Shown here piece by piece: positions 32,310 through 43,717 of a stretch of DNA of 64,000 nt. Position numbers and translations under genes: made by a program. The first letter of the stretch is position 1. Every line of letters starts with the position of its first letter. The stretch is from positions 9,936,001 through 10,000,000 of the forward strand of contig JAWHQI010000068.1 of assembly GCA_033032865.1 (NCBI GenBank), given 5' to 3'. The DNA is from Dactylorhiza incarnata. Taxonomy: Eukaryota > Streptophyta > Magnoliopsida > Asparagales > Orchidaceae. Below the pieces are notes generated by a model. That model saw only the letters and a list, made by a program, of their open reading frames with translations. It ran no database searches and was not told the origin of the DNA.

Positions 32310-34481
32310 TTAGGAGAAGGAGGAACCTTGTGGGAATGCTAGCTTGTGGTTCTTCCTCCTTTCCAGCTGCTTCATATGTTTCTCCCATTCAACTGTTTGA
32401 TATACTCTTTGATAGTCCTCTTGAGGGTATCCAAACTGGATCCATGATTCTGTTATTATTTCTGTTGATGCTGGACTCCACCTTCCGGATTGTGGATCCA
32501 GCTCAACTTCCCTCAGTCTCTTTTGTCGATATTGGATACTCTGACTTCTCTTTCTTTTCCTGGAGGTTGCTGATTCTCCAAGCTCTATTCCATATTCGGC
32601 TAAGTCAGTGCTTACAGACGGATTAGCAGCTTCATATCGTGATGGGGGTTGCTTCATTGTCTGCTTTATTTGATTTGATATCCACATCCCTTGATGTGAA
32701 CTGGCGTTTATTATTTCCTTCTCCCCCTTTAGGGCTTGTTCAATTACCCTTTCCTCGAGTCCTTCTCTGACTTGATTCAGCTTGTCATGCAGGTTTTGTT
32801 CAGTTACATCCAGGTTGTTGTTTACATGCAGCAGATGTGTATCTAAAGTATGAGCATTCTCATTAACCTTATTAATAATTTGATTTCGGTTATTTTCAGC
32901 ATCTGTCTCTATCTTCTTAAGACCATAGTACACATTGTTTGAGAATGTGCCTTGCTTTTTGAGGATATTGTGGATTTCATGTCCCACTTTATTAACTTCC
33001 TCACTCATTTTATCGATTGCGGGAGCTGCAATGGTATAGAAATGAGCGCACTGGGTGTTGAGGTTGTGTATGTCGCACTTTACTTTCTGAATTCCCCCCA
33101 TCATCTCTTTCCGTAGACTATCCACAGTTTTTACTATGAATTGTTCAAGATGTTTTCGCTGAGCAGACAGTAAGGCTGATAACATGGGGAAGAGAGATCC
33201 TGCCTGAGTCGAAGATGCCTCAGCAGTTTGTCCTTCTTGATCTCCTCCTCCCCGTGGATCTGCTTCACTGACATCTTTAGAGGATTCTTCACTGATGTGC
33301 GCTATGACCTTGGATTTCCCCTTAGAGCCTTCTGGCAGGGGCTCACTTGGAGCTATGAGCACAACTTTGCTTGCTATAGTTAGCTCTCGACAGTCTAAGA
33401 GAGTGATGTCTGCTGTTGGCTCATTTCCTTGATCATCTAGGGCAGAGTACCCCAGTTGGGTCTCCCCCTCAACTCGAGCATCCTCATGGAGCATTTCATC
33501 ATTTTGGGCTGAGACCATCAATTGGGGCTCCCCCTCAACAGGCTTACTCCCCTCATTGGGGTTTCCAGTATTTTCAGGAACCTCTGTGTGAGCAGGTTCA
33601 GGGGTTAGGACAGGAACATTTTCTTTGGTGGACGGTTCACCTCTGGATGGAGCGGGATGGTGTGGGGGTGGTGGCCTGTCATCAGAGCTGCTTGATGACT
33701 CTTCTTCGAAGGAGGAATTTTTTTGGGGTGCTGGTTTCTTCTGTTTCTTTGGAGCTAGCTGTACATCCGAGGATGGTTTGGGGATGGACCTGTCCCATCG
33801 GTCCAACATCTTTGCATCTAATTTCTTGGAGTAGTGAAGAGGTACTCCCATTCTCTTTTGTAACACATCACCCTGGATGTTTAGAAAGAAAATGGACAAT
33901 ATTCTCCCATAGGAGGGGGTCTTCAGGGAGTTCTTTACTCTCTGGAAGAGAAACTCACTCCAGTTGGTTTTCTTAGAGTGAATGATTCGGACCATGACAG
34001 CAAACATGTCTTCGGATATGCGGTCGTGGGAACCAGACTTGCATTATAACACTTTGCAAACAATGTCGGCCAGCAGCTTCCCCTTCTGATTGAATTCAGC
34101 TCTCTTGATAGACCCGTAGGTATTCCCGGTGTGTCCGCACCATGTGTAGCTTGCGGACATTTCTTCACCGGTTAGCTTATCCTCTTCCTCTACCCCTTCG
34201 ATTCTTGGTAGGTTCAGTGCTTTTCCGAGGCTATCTGCAGATATCTTAATCTTCTTGCCTCCCACCTTGGTCTTTATTTGTGATTCAGTATGGTTAAGTC
34301 TTGCTTCGGCATAGAACTCGGCTATTTCTCGATGGAGAAGGACCGACGGTTCGCATAGGACATATTCCAGGCCAGATGTCTCTAGCAGCCCTATCACTGA
34401 TCGTATCTCATCGGAGCAGGCATTGAAGCCTCCTCGTTGGAGTTCACAACCTGAGATTACTTCTTCTTTCTTTGGAGCCAT
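32310..34481 (-). pseudogene. ORF3 of element C ('putative plant transposon protein'-like)
   Basis: Start chosen at MAPKKEEVISGCEL (34481), matching MAPPKVNFG of D. One in-frame TAA (34042-34044) splits an otherwise open frame of ~720 codons. N-terminal domain (~residues 50-260): LHREIAEFYAEARL, GKKIKISADSLGKALNLP, KLLADIVCKVL, KKTNWSEFLFQRV, GRILSIFFL and ILDRWDRSIP-type blocks. Then a P/S/E-rich linker with VEGEPQL and VEGETQL repeats, a long heptad-rich coiled-coil stretch (33150-32650), a basic SRKRKRSQ motif and a hydrophilic C-terminus. No signal peptide or membrane segment is visible, which argues against an envelope protein. Its function is unknown. It lies where RT-RNase H would end. 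Confidence 0.8.
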
Positions 34482-34583
34482 CGATTCGGAGTGAGAGAGA
34501 AGGCGATACGTCAATGGAGGCAAGGGTTTGTCGACGGAACGGCTTAGGGCAAATGATAGCGTAATTTTATTTTTGAACATTCA

Positions 34584-34596
34584 CTCTATTTATAGT
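34584..34596 (-). promoter_or_regulatory. TATA-like box upstream of ORF3 in C
   Basis: On the minus strand it reads CTATAAATAGAG, about 105 nt before the ORF3 ATG. The spacing would suit an internal promoter for ORF3. This is inference from sequence alone. Confidence 0.4.
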
Positions 34597-34599
34597 GTC

Positions 34600-34969
34600 G
34601 GTAGGTCACGAGGTGAGTACCTTAAGAAAAACGATCGGATGGCTCCGATGAGTCGATTCTAATCCCGCAATAAATAGTTTGACTATATTCTGATGATGCG
34701 CTTGTTGCCGTCGAAATGTTCCTTGGATACGCATTCTCCCATCTCGAATCTTTGTTGTCTTAACGTCCATTGTATCGTTGTAACACCTTTTTGATTGACG
34801 ATTATAGATTCCAAGATCAATTTATCTTTTGGGCCCCTTTTAGTGAAATAGCCTGCACTAATATAGTTAATAAATGAACTTTGCTGTTCTGTTTGTGGGT
34901 CAGAACAACTACTTTGTCCAAGGCCCAAATTTGTTTCTTGTGGGCACTTGGATTACCTGCAAAATACAA
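34600..34969 (-). other. Gap between gag and ORF3 in C
   Basis: After the gag stop comes TTGTATTTTGCAG (acceptor-like, AG at 34957-34958) and a short stretch reading IQVPTRNKFGPW, possibly a decayed protease start. An 81-codon ORF at 34683-34928 is not recognisable. No integrase or RT motif is present. Confidence 0.5.
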
Positions 34970-36350
34970 TTACAAGCCCTTAGGAACCCAAGCGAATTTG
35001 GGTCCTAGGAAATTGTCAGCTTTGAGGGGCATACTGGATATCACTGCCCTCGGATATATATAATGATTTTGAAATAAATTGTTTGCAGGTTTAGTATGTG
35101 TTACCCTTGGAGCTGTTGGATTGTGCCAACAAGCACTTGCAAAGTGCCCCGTCTTACCACAGCACCAACAGTTAAATTTTTGTACCTTATCCTCTTGCTG
35201 TTGGTTAGTGTATGATTCTTCTGTGGGCAGGAGTACCTGTAGGAAGCAGAGTTTTATTGGTCAGGGGTGTGATTCTTCCTGTTCTCACTTCTTCTATTAA
35301 AGTCAGTTCTTAGTAAAGGTTCCTTTATTCTCCTGGATTTACTGAGCTCATGTTCCCTTGTGATTCTTCTTTCATGATTTACTCTAGAGGTGGCAGGTAA
35401 CATCTTTCTCCCTCCCGTGGAACTGCTGTCTTTACCCAGTGGAGGAGTTGTCTTTGGTTTAGAGTATTTGGCTTCTGTCTTTTCTCTTGTGGGGGATTTG
35501 TTCTTCATGCCGCTAGCTCGATTGAACCTGAATTTCGATGGTCCAGCTAGATCCCTGTCCTTCTTTAGAAGTACAATTTCTTTGGTTAGAGAGCAGCATA
35601 GTTCTCTGCTGTCAACCAAAGCTTTCATGGTTTTCCCAAACTTGGTTATCAAATCCATGTTTGAGCAAGCATTATAATCTCTTTTGAGCTGACAGAAATC
35701 TGCGTTCTCCATAGTCAGCCAATCAGCCTTTTCCAAGAGATCGGAGTTTATGGCTTGGAGATTTAAGATCTCATCAGCTTGCTTCCTGCAGATCTCCTTG
35801 CTCCTTCTGAGTTCTTCTAGAAGATCCTCATAAGTTTCTGAGGGACATATTTCAGAATCTGAATCGGTATTAGATAATGGAGCCCTTATGCCTACGTGTT
35901 CTGGTGTTGTTACATCCTGAATTTCTTCCTCTGATTCAGATAGGACAGTTAGTCCAAACTGAGCTTCCTCCTCTGCATCTGAGTTTCTTGAGTCACTATC
36001 ACTCAGGGTTTTATTCTTCCCCTTAGCCGCAGTACTTCTAACTTCGGAGGATCCTTCCATGAGGACTGTCAGAGAGTTCCACATCTCCTTATCTGTTGTG
36101 CAGGGGATCAACTTTTGGCGTATAAAAGTATCAACTGCATCAGCTATGATGTTTCTGGCTTTCTTGTCCAAGTTAACTAGGGTGATCTCATCCTCAGTCA
36201 TTGTCTTGGATGTGGTCATGGGAGCATATGGCCCTTCTTGAGTGACTTGAAACATACTAGGATCCATAGACTCCATGTATATTCTTGCTCTAACTTTCCA
36301 AAGGGCAAAGTTCTCTCTAGAACATGTAACTATTATTTATTCCATACTTA
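34970..36350 (-). pseudogene. gag: Copia gag with internal deletion (element C)
   Basis: N-terminus TCSRENFALWKVRARIYMES matches A's CTKENFPMWKERVRFYMEA. The UBN2 domain runs to EMWNSLTVLMEGSSEVRS and then jumps to AAKGKNKTLSDSDS. Relative to A about 250-270 residues are missing, including the second half of UBN2 and the first knuckle. The second knuckle survives in a shifted frame near 35100-35165 (CWCCGKTGHFASAC), followed by the shared tail GPKFAWVPKGL and a TAA at 34970-34972. The remaining Gag could hardly form a particle. Confidence 0.82.
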
Positions 36351-36407
36351 TGATGCTTAGACACCCACTGGCAGATCTGTTCAAGCTGTTAAGCTTTATT
36401 TGAACAA

Positions 36408-36423
36408 CCTCGCTTAGAGACCA
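36408..36423 (-). other. Degenerate primer binding site of C
   Basis: On the minus strand it reads TGGTCTCTAAGCGAGG, followed by TTGTTC. It aligns with TGGTATCAGAGCCAGGTTGTTC of A with several changes. Confidence 0.7.
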
Positions 36424-36425
36424 CT

Positions 36426-36457
36426 TGTTGTTTATGGGGTGTCTACTTTATCACCTA

Positions 36458-36488
<31 letters not shown>

Positions 36489-38273
36489 TGAATAGGTTTT
36501 TCAAATTATATTATCCCCTTTTTGGTGTTCTTGATTTCTGGTTAGTAGATTCAAAAGTTGTAAAGCAAAACACAGAAAACACACAACGATCTATAGAGGT
36601 TCCTTAAGACTGGGTGTCTTGAGTAGTCCTCTGTCCCTCTGCGCCTACCCAGCAGTGTGCTAGGATCAGCAAACTCCGCCAAATCTTCAGGCCCTCAAGC
36701 CTTACAACACGGACCCGCAAGTCCTAACAGCCTAGGCTCGCAAGCCCCTACTGCCCCCGAGCCCGCAAACTCAACACTCAGGCCCTCAAGCCCTACAACA
36801 CAGACCCACAAGTCCCAACAACCTAGGCCCGCAAGCCCCTACTGCCCCCAAGCCCGCAAGCTTGACAAATCGCACCCGCAAGTGCACTACCCTGGCCCTC
36901 AAGCCTCACAGCTCTCCAGCCCTCAAGCTAGACAAGTTGGCCCGCAAGCCTTACAAGAAATTACAGTAATAAAACCGTTTCTTATGCCGGATGAAGATTG
37001 GCAACTTTAGCCTGATGAGGATTGACTTCTTACGATTGAAGAAGATTTTCTGATTCAGATCTTTGATAGCGCAGTTCTTCTTCAATCTCTACTCTTTGCC
37101 TGATGAAGATTGGCTTCTCTTTTCAGTCGATGAAGATGACTGATTCTTCTGAGAACTCTTGAATCTTGTTCTCGTTCTTCTTCTCCGCTGAATATACTGT
37201 TCTATTGAAGAGCGGCGGGATTCTTTCTTTTTCTTTCTATGTATTTAGTACTACTTTTTCTAGGGCATCAATGTTACTTTTATAGGACAGATGAGCCGCG
37301 TAACGGTAACATGTGATGTACTTTAATGTCAGACGCCCATTCCATAAGAGCACACGCTGATTGGACAATCAGGCGGCGACAATAAATGCTAACAGCGCGT
37401 CTGCAACGTTTGAGTTCTGATCGACGATATTTCCACCTTCAAGCTGATACCGACAGTATCTCGACGATATGGACAATATCTTAACGACAAGACTTTGTCG
37501 ATGCCTTGGGATTTAGTAGACCTTCAAGTCTTCTTACTTCTGCCACTGATGGTGGTATCTGGACGATACAAGATATCCTAGCGATTATGCATATACGAAG
37601 ATAAGCTTTCTCTGACTGTGTCGTTGAGATCTTCTTTCTTGCTGTCTGTCGTCGTAATCTTGTTGTTCTCTCGACGACATGAGTGATGTCATGTCGACGC
37701 TTCAGTAGCTGCTTGTCTTCAGCTTGTCTTTCTTCAGTCGACATGCCTTCTTTACGACGATGTCCAACAACATCAGTCATACTTTGCCTTCTCAGCGACA
37801 AGGTTACTTTGCGATGATGTCAAAGATACTGCGTCTTCTCTGCGTTTGACGATCTTGCCGAGTCTCCGCGGTCGACGATCTTCCTTCTGAGTTTGACGAT
37901 CTTGCTTCTGCGTTCGACGAACACGCCAAATCTCAGCGGTAATCGATCTTCCTTCTGATTTCTACAATCTTGCTTCTGCGTTCGACGAACATGCCAAATC
38001 TCAGCGGTTGTCGATCTTCTTTCTGAGTTCGACGATCTTGCCGAGTCTCAGTGGTTGATGAACATCTTTCTTCGTTCGACGATCTCCATTCTGCGTTCGA
38101 TGAACCTTGTTCTTCTTGACGATATATATCGTTCTTACAGAAATAGTTAAAGTACTTGACATTTGTCGATCTCTGCAAGCATGAGCTAGATGGAGCATTA
38201 AATATAGCTTGCACTTATCATTGAGCTGAGCACTTCTTCAAATCAGGAACTTTGCTGGGCACTGTTCCAAACA
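36426..38273 (-). repeat. 5' LTR of element C, 1848 bp
   Basis: Same ends as the copy at 30175. The G run here is 29 long (36460-36488). The TATA box (minus) is near 37277-37284. The TCGACGA arrays lie at 37410-38110. Confidence 0.92.
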
Positions 38274-38278
38274 CCTTC

Positions 38279-39013
38279 TAATGTTTGAATTGCTTGTGCA
38301 GGGTTAGGTAGGGTCCCACTCAGGAGAAAATGAAGTGGGAAGAAAGATGTAGGTCTTGATTAAGGAACAAGATTTATTCAAGGGAGTAATTTCTACCTTG
38401 AATCTTCCTTAATGTTTATTAAATTTATGTTATAATCTATTTTCAATAAATATAATTGCTGGGAAAAATAGCAAGGATTTTCTAAGGAAATAGATCTGTT
38501 CATTCAGAGGTGCGTCGAACAGAAGTCGATGTATCATCAACTTCTACTCGACGCCAGCATCAAGAAGCACTCAGAGTGGATAATTCGAATAGTTCTTGAC
38601 GCAACGTCGAGTTCATATCGATTCCTGCGTTGACTCATGGTCACTGCTCAAAGTTGAGGTTGCGTCGATAGGAAATCGACGTAACGTCGACAGGACCACG
38701 TCGACTTATGGTCTGCTGAACAATCTCAAAGTTATGTCGAATAATAGTCGACACAACATCGATATAACAGCGCGCACAGAACTGCAGCTAAAAGCAATCT
38801 CGACACATCTTTGAGCGCCAAATAATATGGTTTATCGATGGTGCGTCGACCCAAACCCTAAGTTGCTGTGATTTATCTGCTTTTAAGCAATTACTGCGTT
38901 GAAACATTTACACTTTCAAATTTTCTTCTTTTTGCTCTCTTGCTCTTCTCCTCCCCAGCTTTCTCGCATTCTCTTCCCTCTTCCTCTCTGTGTTTGTAGG
39001 TACCATCAATCAA
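38279..39013 (+). other. Gag end and ORF3 leader of B
   Basis: After the gag TGA (38286-38288) comes TTGCTTGTGCAG (AG 38300-38301). The spacer has no ORF. From 38510 to 38840 it carries TCGACG-type inverted motifs (for example ATCGACGTAACGTCGAC), like the LTR. It ends in a ~100-nt pyrimidine-rich run and TGTTTGTAG (AG 38998-38999), 14 bases before the ORF3 ATG. Elements D and F share this arrangement. Confidence 0.75.
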
Positions 39014-39814
39014 ATGGCTCTACCCAAGATCAACTCTGGATTTGATGTCGATATAGACTCATTCAGTGCGGCGGCAGATAGCTTCAAAGTCATTCTTGGC
39101 TTGTTTCAGGAGGCTGACCTAACCAAGCTTATCTCAATAAGGTGTAAGATTCAAGATATAGAACTTACAGAATTCAAGGACAGTGTTTACGCTGTAGATG
39201 GCGTGTCCCTTCAAGGGACTATATCTAGACAAGATATCAGTATAACTGATGAACTTCTATCCTAAACATTTTATCTACATACTGGAAGTGTCTGAGAAGA
39301 ATTGACAGGAGAGGAGACAAGGAATGTCCTAGAGATCATGCAATTTAAGAAAGACAGACATAAAAATATGAAAAAGTTTGACTTGGCAGAAGAGTACAAG
39401 TTCCTGGCTGACATAGTTGGGAATGTTTTTTTGCTTAAAATCTCAGCTCATGTTGCAATTCCAAAGCAGCAGCTACAGATTATGGGCACTATTGTCTCAA
39501 GAAAAGGATAAACGGGCGAAGTTACTCCTGAGAATGATTGGGCACAAATATGCCCACAAAGAAAATGCTTACATGAGAATAATGAGCCAAATGCTCTTAC
39601 AACACTATCCAAGTATCTGCAAATCAAAAGGAGTTCCCATTCCTCCTGGGAAGAGGATTAATATTGGAATCTTTTCCAAGTGGACCAGGCAAATCTTGAA
39701 GCCTGGTCAAGCTCCAGCATCACCTCCTCCCTCTGCTCCTCCTCAAGATTCATAGAGGCAAATACCAGATCCCCCACAGGAAGATACTCCAACTTCATAA
39801 CAACAACAACAGCC

Positions 39815-39855
<41 letters not shown>

Positions 39856-40741
39856 AACAACAACAACAACAACACCAATCCATTCCATCTTCTTCTCCAG
39901 ACCCAGAGCCATCTCCTCAAATTCCTCATCATCTTCCATCCACTCTTGCTTCTCCACCACCTCCACTAATTCATATCTCTCCTGAGATTTACCAGGTTTT
40001 ATCTCCCATCCAAGAAGAATTACCTCCATCACCTCCTCCATCTACCTCTCATATCCCCACAATTGATCTTGAGCAAATCATCTCCAATGCAGTTGGCCTT
40101 GCCTCCACTACCTTTGCAGACATGGTGGCCTCCCAAGCAAGGAAATTTGATAGGAATTACTACCAAATGGTGGCTGTGTTATTAGATTCTACAAGAACCT
40201 TCTAAAGCCTCAAGGACTTTGTGTCTTCCTCCATGGTCACAAAAGAATTCTTAACCTCTCTTCACAATATGGTTAAGATGGGGGAGAACATATTGGAGGA
40301 AGAAAGACCTGTTCTGGAGTTGAGTGAACAGGGTAAGGGTAATGATGATAATGCTCCTGCTCCTGACAACGTGACCATCTTTCAAGCTGCACAGATCTAG
40401 GGGGAGCTCCCAGATATTCTGAATATGGGTCAAACAACCTCAATAAATCAGGGGGAGCTCCCAGATATTTAAGGGGAGCTTTCTCTATATGTGCAAAGGA
40501 ATCTGGATACAGAGATGGCAGATATAAGTACAACATTAGTTCAGGGGGAGCCTCAGAATGATATTCTGGATGAGGTTTTCCATATTGCTCAGGAAGTTGC
40601 ACAGCTGGCTGAAGTAAATGCAAACTCTCGAGGGGAGCTTCCCAAAGATACTATTACAGAATATGATGAGCCTCTGAACATTGCTCTTAGGAGGTAAAAG
40701 TATTTTCAAGGAAGAGAAGAACACCTGAGAAGGAGCACTAA
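39014..40741 (+). pseudogene. ORF3 of element B
   Basis: Starts MALPKINSGFDVDIDSFSAA. Conserved blocks: LTEFKDSVYAVDG, DLAEEYKFLADIVGNVFLLK, then a frameshift near 39500, then KRINIGIFSKWTRQILKPGQ in another frame. A CAA/ACA-repeat region (39798-39875) encodes part of a Q/T-rich linker. The C-terminal part has GEL/GEP repeats and ends VFSRKRRTPEKEH with TAA at 40739-40741. At least one stop and two shifts break it. Same family as C and D. Confidence 0.78.
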
Positions 40742-40931
40742 GGTACTCTGTAAAGTTTTATAGTTCCTGAAAAACAGTTGTGGATATCTATATATTTCTT
40801 GACAATGAAATGAAATGGCTTGTGAAAAACAGTATGTCATTTTCTTATATCTATGCTGTCCTATATGTATTTTTGTTTTATGCAAAGAAATGCGTAAAAT
40901 CACTTTATTCAAACTGTAAAATTTGTTAAGA

Positions 40932-40946
40932 TTAATAGATGGAGAT
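40932..40946 (+). other. Decayed polypurine tract of B
   Basis: TTAATAGATGGAGAT directly before the 3' LTR; D and C have AATAGGGGGAGAT here. Confidence 0.7.
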
Positions 40947-42411
40947 TGTTGGAAAAAACCCCTTAGATTTAACTTAACAATTTATCTAAAAGTGATTTTA
41001 ACTATTAGGTTTCAATTACCCATTGTATATTGAGGGTAATCTGGTCATTAGATGTTTTAGGATGTCACACTCAACCTACGGTGTCAATACCATATCAAGA
41101 GAAGCACAAATTTGGTGAAGTTAATTTTTGCTTCCAATAGAAATCGACGCAATATCGAATGGATGTCGACGCTACTCTGATAAGAAGTCCAAGCAACACA
41201 CTCTTTCTGTCAGAGTAGATCAAGTCTATGTTACGTCGAATAGATATCGACGTAGAGGCCATGAACCTGTCGAAGTACTTTGTGAAGTCGACATAGCTTC
41301 TACTTCAACTCAACGTAGAAGGAAATATCTGTCGAAGCCATCTAAAGTCGACACAACATCGACTTCATCTCAACACAGATAATGAAGTTCAAAACCATGC
41401 CGTCAACTTGACGGTTACGTCGATAAGATATCGACGCAACGTTGATTAGCAGAGTTCAATTAGAGCAAGGATGAATTCGAAGCTTCTCCTACAAGAACTC
41501 GAAGGTGCGTCAATAAGAGAGGAAGAGAACTCGATGCTACGTCGAATACAGTCTGAAAAGGAATCCTTTTCAGCTGTCATTTTGGACCCTCTCTCATGAC
41601 CCACCACATTCAAGACCGTTCTCCAACGGCTCCTTAATTGCCTCAAATAGAATCAAGAATTAACAGAGGATAGAGAAAAGCTTTCTTGGAATCGAGCTTA
41701 TTGTTGGTGGACGGTTCGGGAATTAAAGAAGGAAGGAACGGAGTAATTGTCCAGACAAATATACATTTTCAGGACTTACCAGAAAAGGAAACAAATTCAA
41801 ATTGAACATGGACAATAAAAGGGAAGAAAGGAAAGAGAAAACCAGAGCATTCATCACAATCGGCTACACCTTTCCTTTAGGGCTTCCTCTTCTTCTTCCT
41901 CCTCAGGTAACCCTAATAGAGAAACAAACTGAGAAGAAAGAATAACTTCTCTCCATCTCTTACTGCAGAACAACTGAAGGTTGCTCATCATCACAATCAT
42001 ATAGCAACCAAAGTTTGATCAGAAAGAAGTGAAAAGATTTGACAATCATAGCTCCTGCAAACCATCACAAATCATAAGCAGGAGTTTATCACTAGCAGAT
42101 CAAGTAGAAGAAAATAGAAGCTATTTCTTGAGACAGGGCTTCATAAGAATTCTGAGAACAGAATTCTTCCTCCTTCCTCTATTTCTTTCTCCTTCTCATT
42201 TCCAACTGTACAGAGTTTTGAGAATCCCTCTTCCAAAGGATTTAATGGTTCAAGATCTCCTTATCAAAAGATCTGGTGGTTCAAGATCTCCTTATCAAAA
42301 GATCTGGTGGTTCATGATCTCCTTATCAAAAGATCAGTGGTTCTAAGAGTCTCCTTACCAAAAGACTCAGGCACAGTTGGTGCATTCCTACCAGGTGGTA
42401 GAAGATGGGAG

Positions 42412-43717
42412 TGATGCGCGTTCAGCAAGTGCACCGGTCGCTGTCAAGTAATAAATTTGGGAATAACTTCCCCGAATATCGTCTCTCAAGGAAGGCGCGT
42501 GGTTAGTTTGACTCTTCGGATTGAGAAAATAATTACGAGAGTAAATTAAAGGAAAAATCGGAGCTTTGATTTTGGTTTCCTAAATTACTACACAGAAATG
42601 AGATGCGGGTCAAATCTCCGCTTCGCAAGGCGGGATGGATGCAACGGTCGCGATGCCGTGCTTTGGAAAGCGCGTGGACGGAAAGTAACAGTGACGATTG
42701 AGGGTCGAACACTCCTCTTCGCAAATGCTGATAGCACTTTTGCTATAGCGTGGATTGTGAACGTGAATGAAACGGAACGATTATCACAATGAGATCATCA
42801 ACCAATAACATAATGAGACATGATAATATTATCAAAATTAATTGTCCAATACATCAAAATCTCAGAAATTACACAACGAATAATAATATGAAAACAAGAG
42901 ATAGAGGTTTCGTCACCAAAGGATGAAGACTCGCCATCGTTCTCGGCTGGAATTCCGGGTTGTCAATCCGGATCCGGGCTCGGCTTCAGCTAACGTCCGG
43001 GATACTCGAAGGATTGTCAATCCTCCACTAACGTCCCGTCTTCTTCACTTGAACCTTTGAAACTTGCACCGAATCTCTGCGTCGTCTTTTCACAGGAATA
43101 ACATTGCATGCTTGAGAACTCGTTGGAGTGGAGTATATAGAGCGTTTGGATGATGAATCGATGCCCGGATCTTCAACGGAGGATGGATGGACGAAGGGAG
43201 GCGAATGGGGGGAGAGAAACTCTGAAATATCCGTGGATGGGCGGCTACGGGGTGGAGATGGATGCCGCGACATTAGGGCGAGCCCCTATTTATAAAAAGG
43301 GAAACGTCCAAAATGCACGGGCGTTCTCCTTCGCGCATGGGCAGGTGCCCGTGCATGAACAAAAATGCACGGGTAAAGACATGCCCCCGATTCTAAGCCC
43401 TTCTTCGCGCAAAGTCGGCAAACCGTGCGTTCGAAAATGCACGACCGTGCGATTCATCAGAAGTGCACGAAAAGGCCCGATCTCTCCCAAATGCCTCCAG
43501 GCTGCAATGAAAACTCCCAAGGATCCCAGAAATTATGCATTCAACAGTAAAAACATAGGAAATTATTAATAACATGCAAACACTTGGTAAAATAGTGCAC
43601 TCGTGCGTGAAATCCTATATAGATGAATATGAACGAAAAGTAGTTAAAAGTGTAGTGCACAAGCGTGAAAAATTGCCCAGATGAGTCCCGAAAACAGTTT
43701 AATTCTCGGACTCATCA
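42412..43717 (-). repeat. 3' LTR of element H, 1306 bp
   Basis: Begins TGATGCGCGTTCAGC and ends GGACTCATCA on the plus strand. TATA box (TATAAATAG on minus) near 43287-43297. Inverted GCACGGGC/GCCCGTGC motifs lie at 43315-43480. The first ~60 bp resemble the LTR start of G (AGTGCACCGGTCGCTGTCAA), so G and H are related. Confidence 0.92.

Larger units (their letters stand above)
30175..38273 (-). mobile_element. Copia element C (minus), inserted at the end of B gag
   Basis: LTRs at 30175-32017 and 36426-38273 with perfect CCTTC duplications (30170-30174 and 38274-38278). Interior on the minus strand: degenerate primer site, shortened gag (34970 to about 36350), then ORF3 (32310-34481) and purine tract (32018-32029). 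Integrase and RT are missing. LTRs differ at 4 of 118 bases at their outer ends, so C is younger than B. Confidence 0.93.

Noticed and set aside
33416..33976. A 186-codon plus-strand frame
   Set aside because: Antisense shadow of ORF3 in C, which has homologues on the other strand.
34683..34928. Possible RNase H end in C (FINYISAGYFTKRGPKDKL)
   Set aside because: Lacks the ADIFTKPL block and catalytic residues; similarity too weak.
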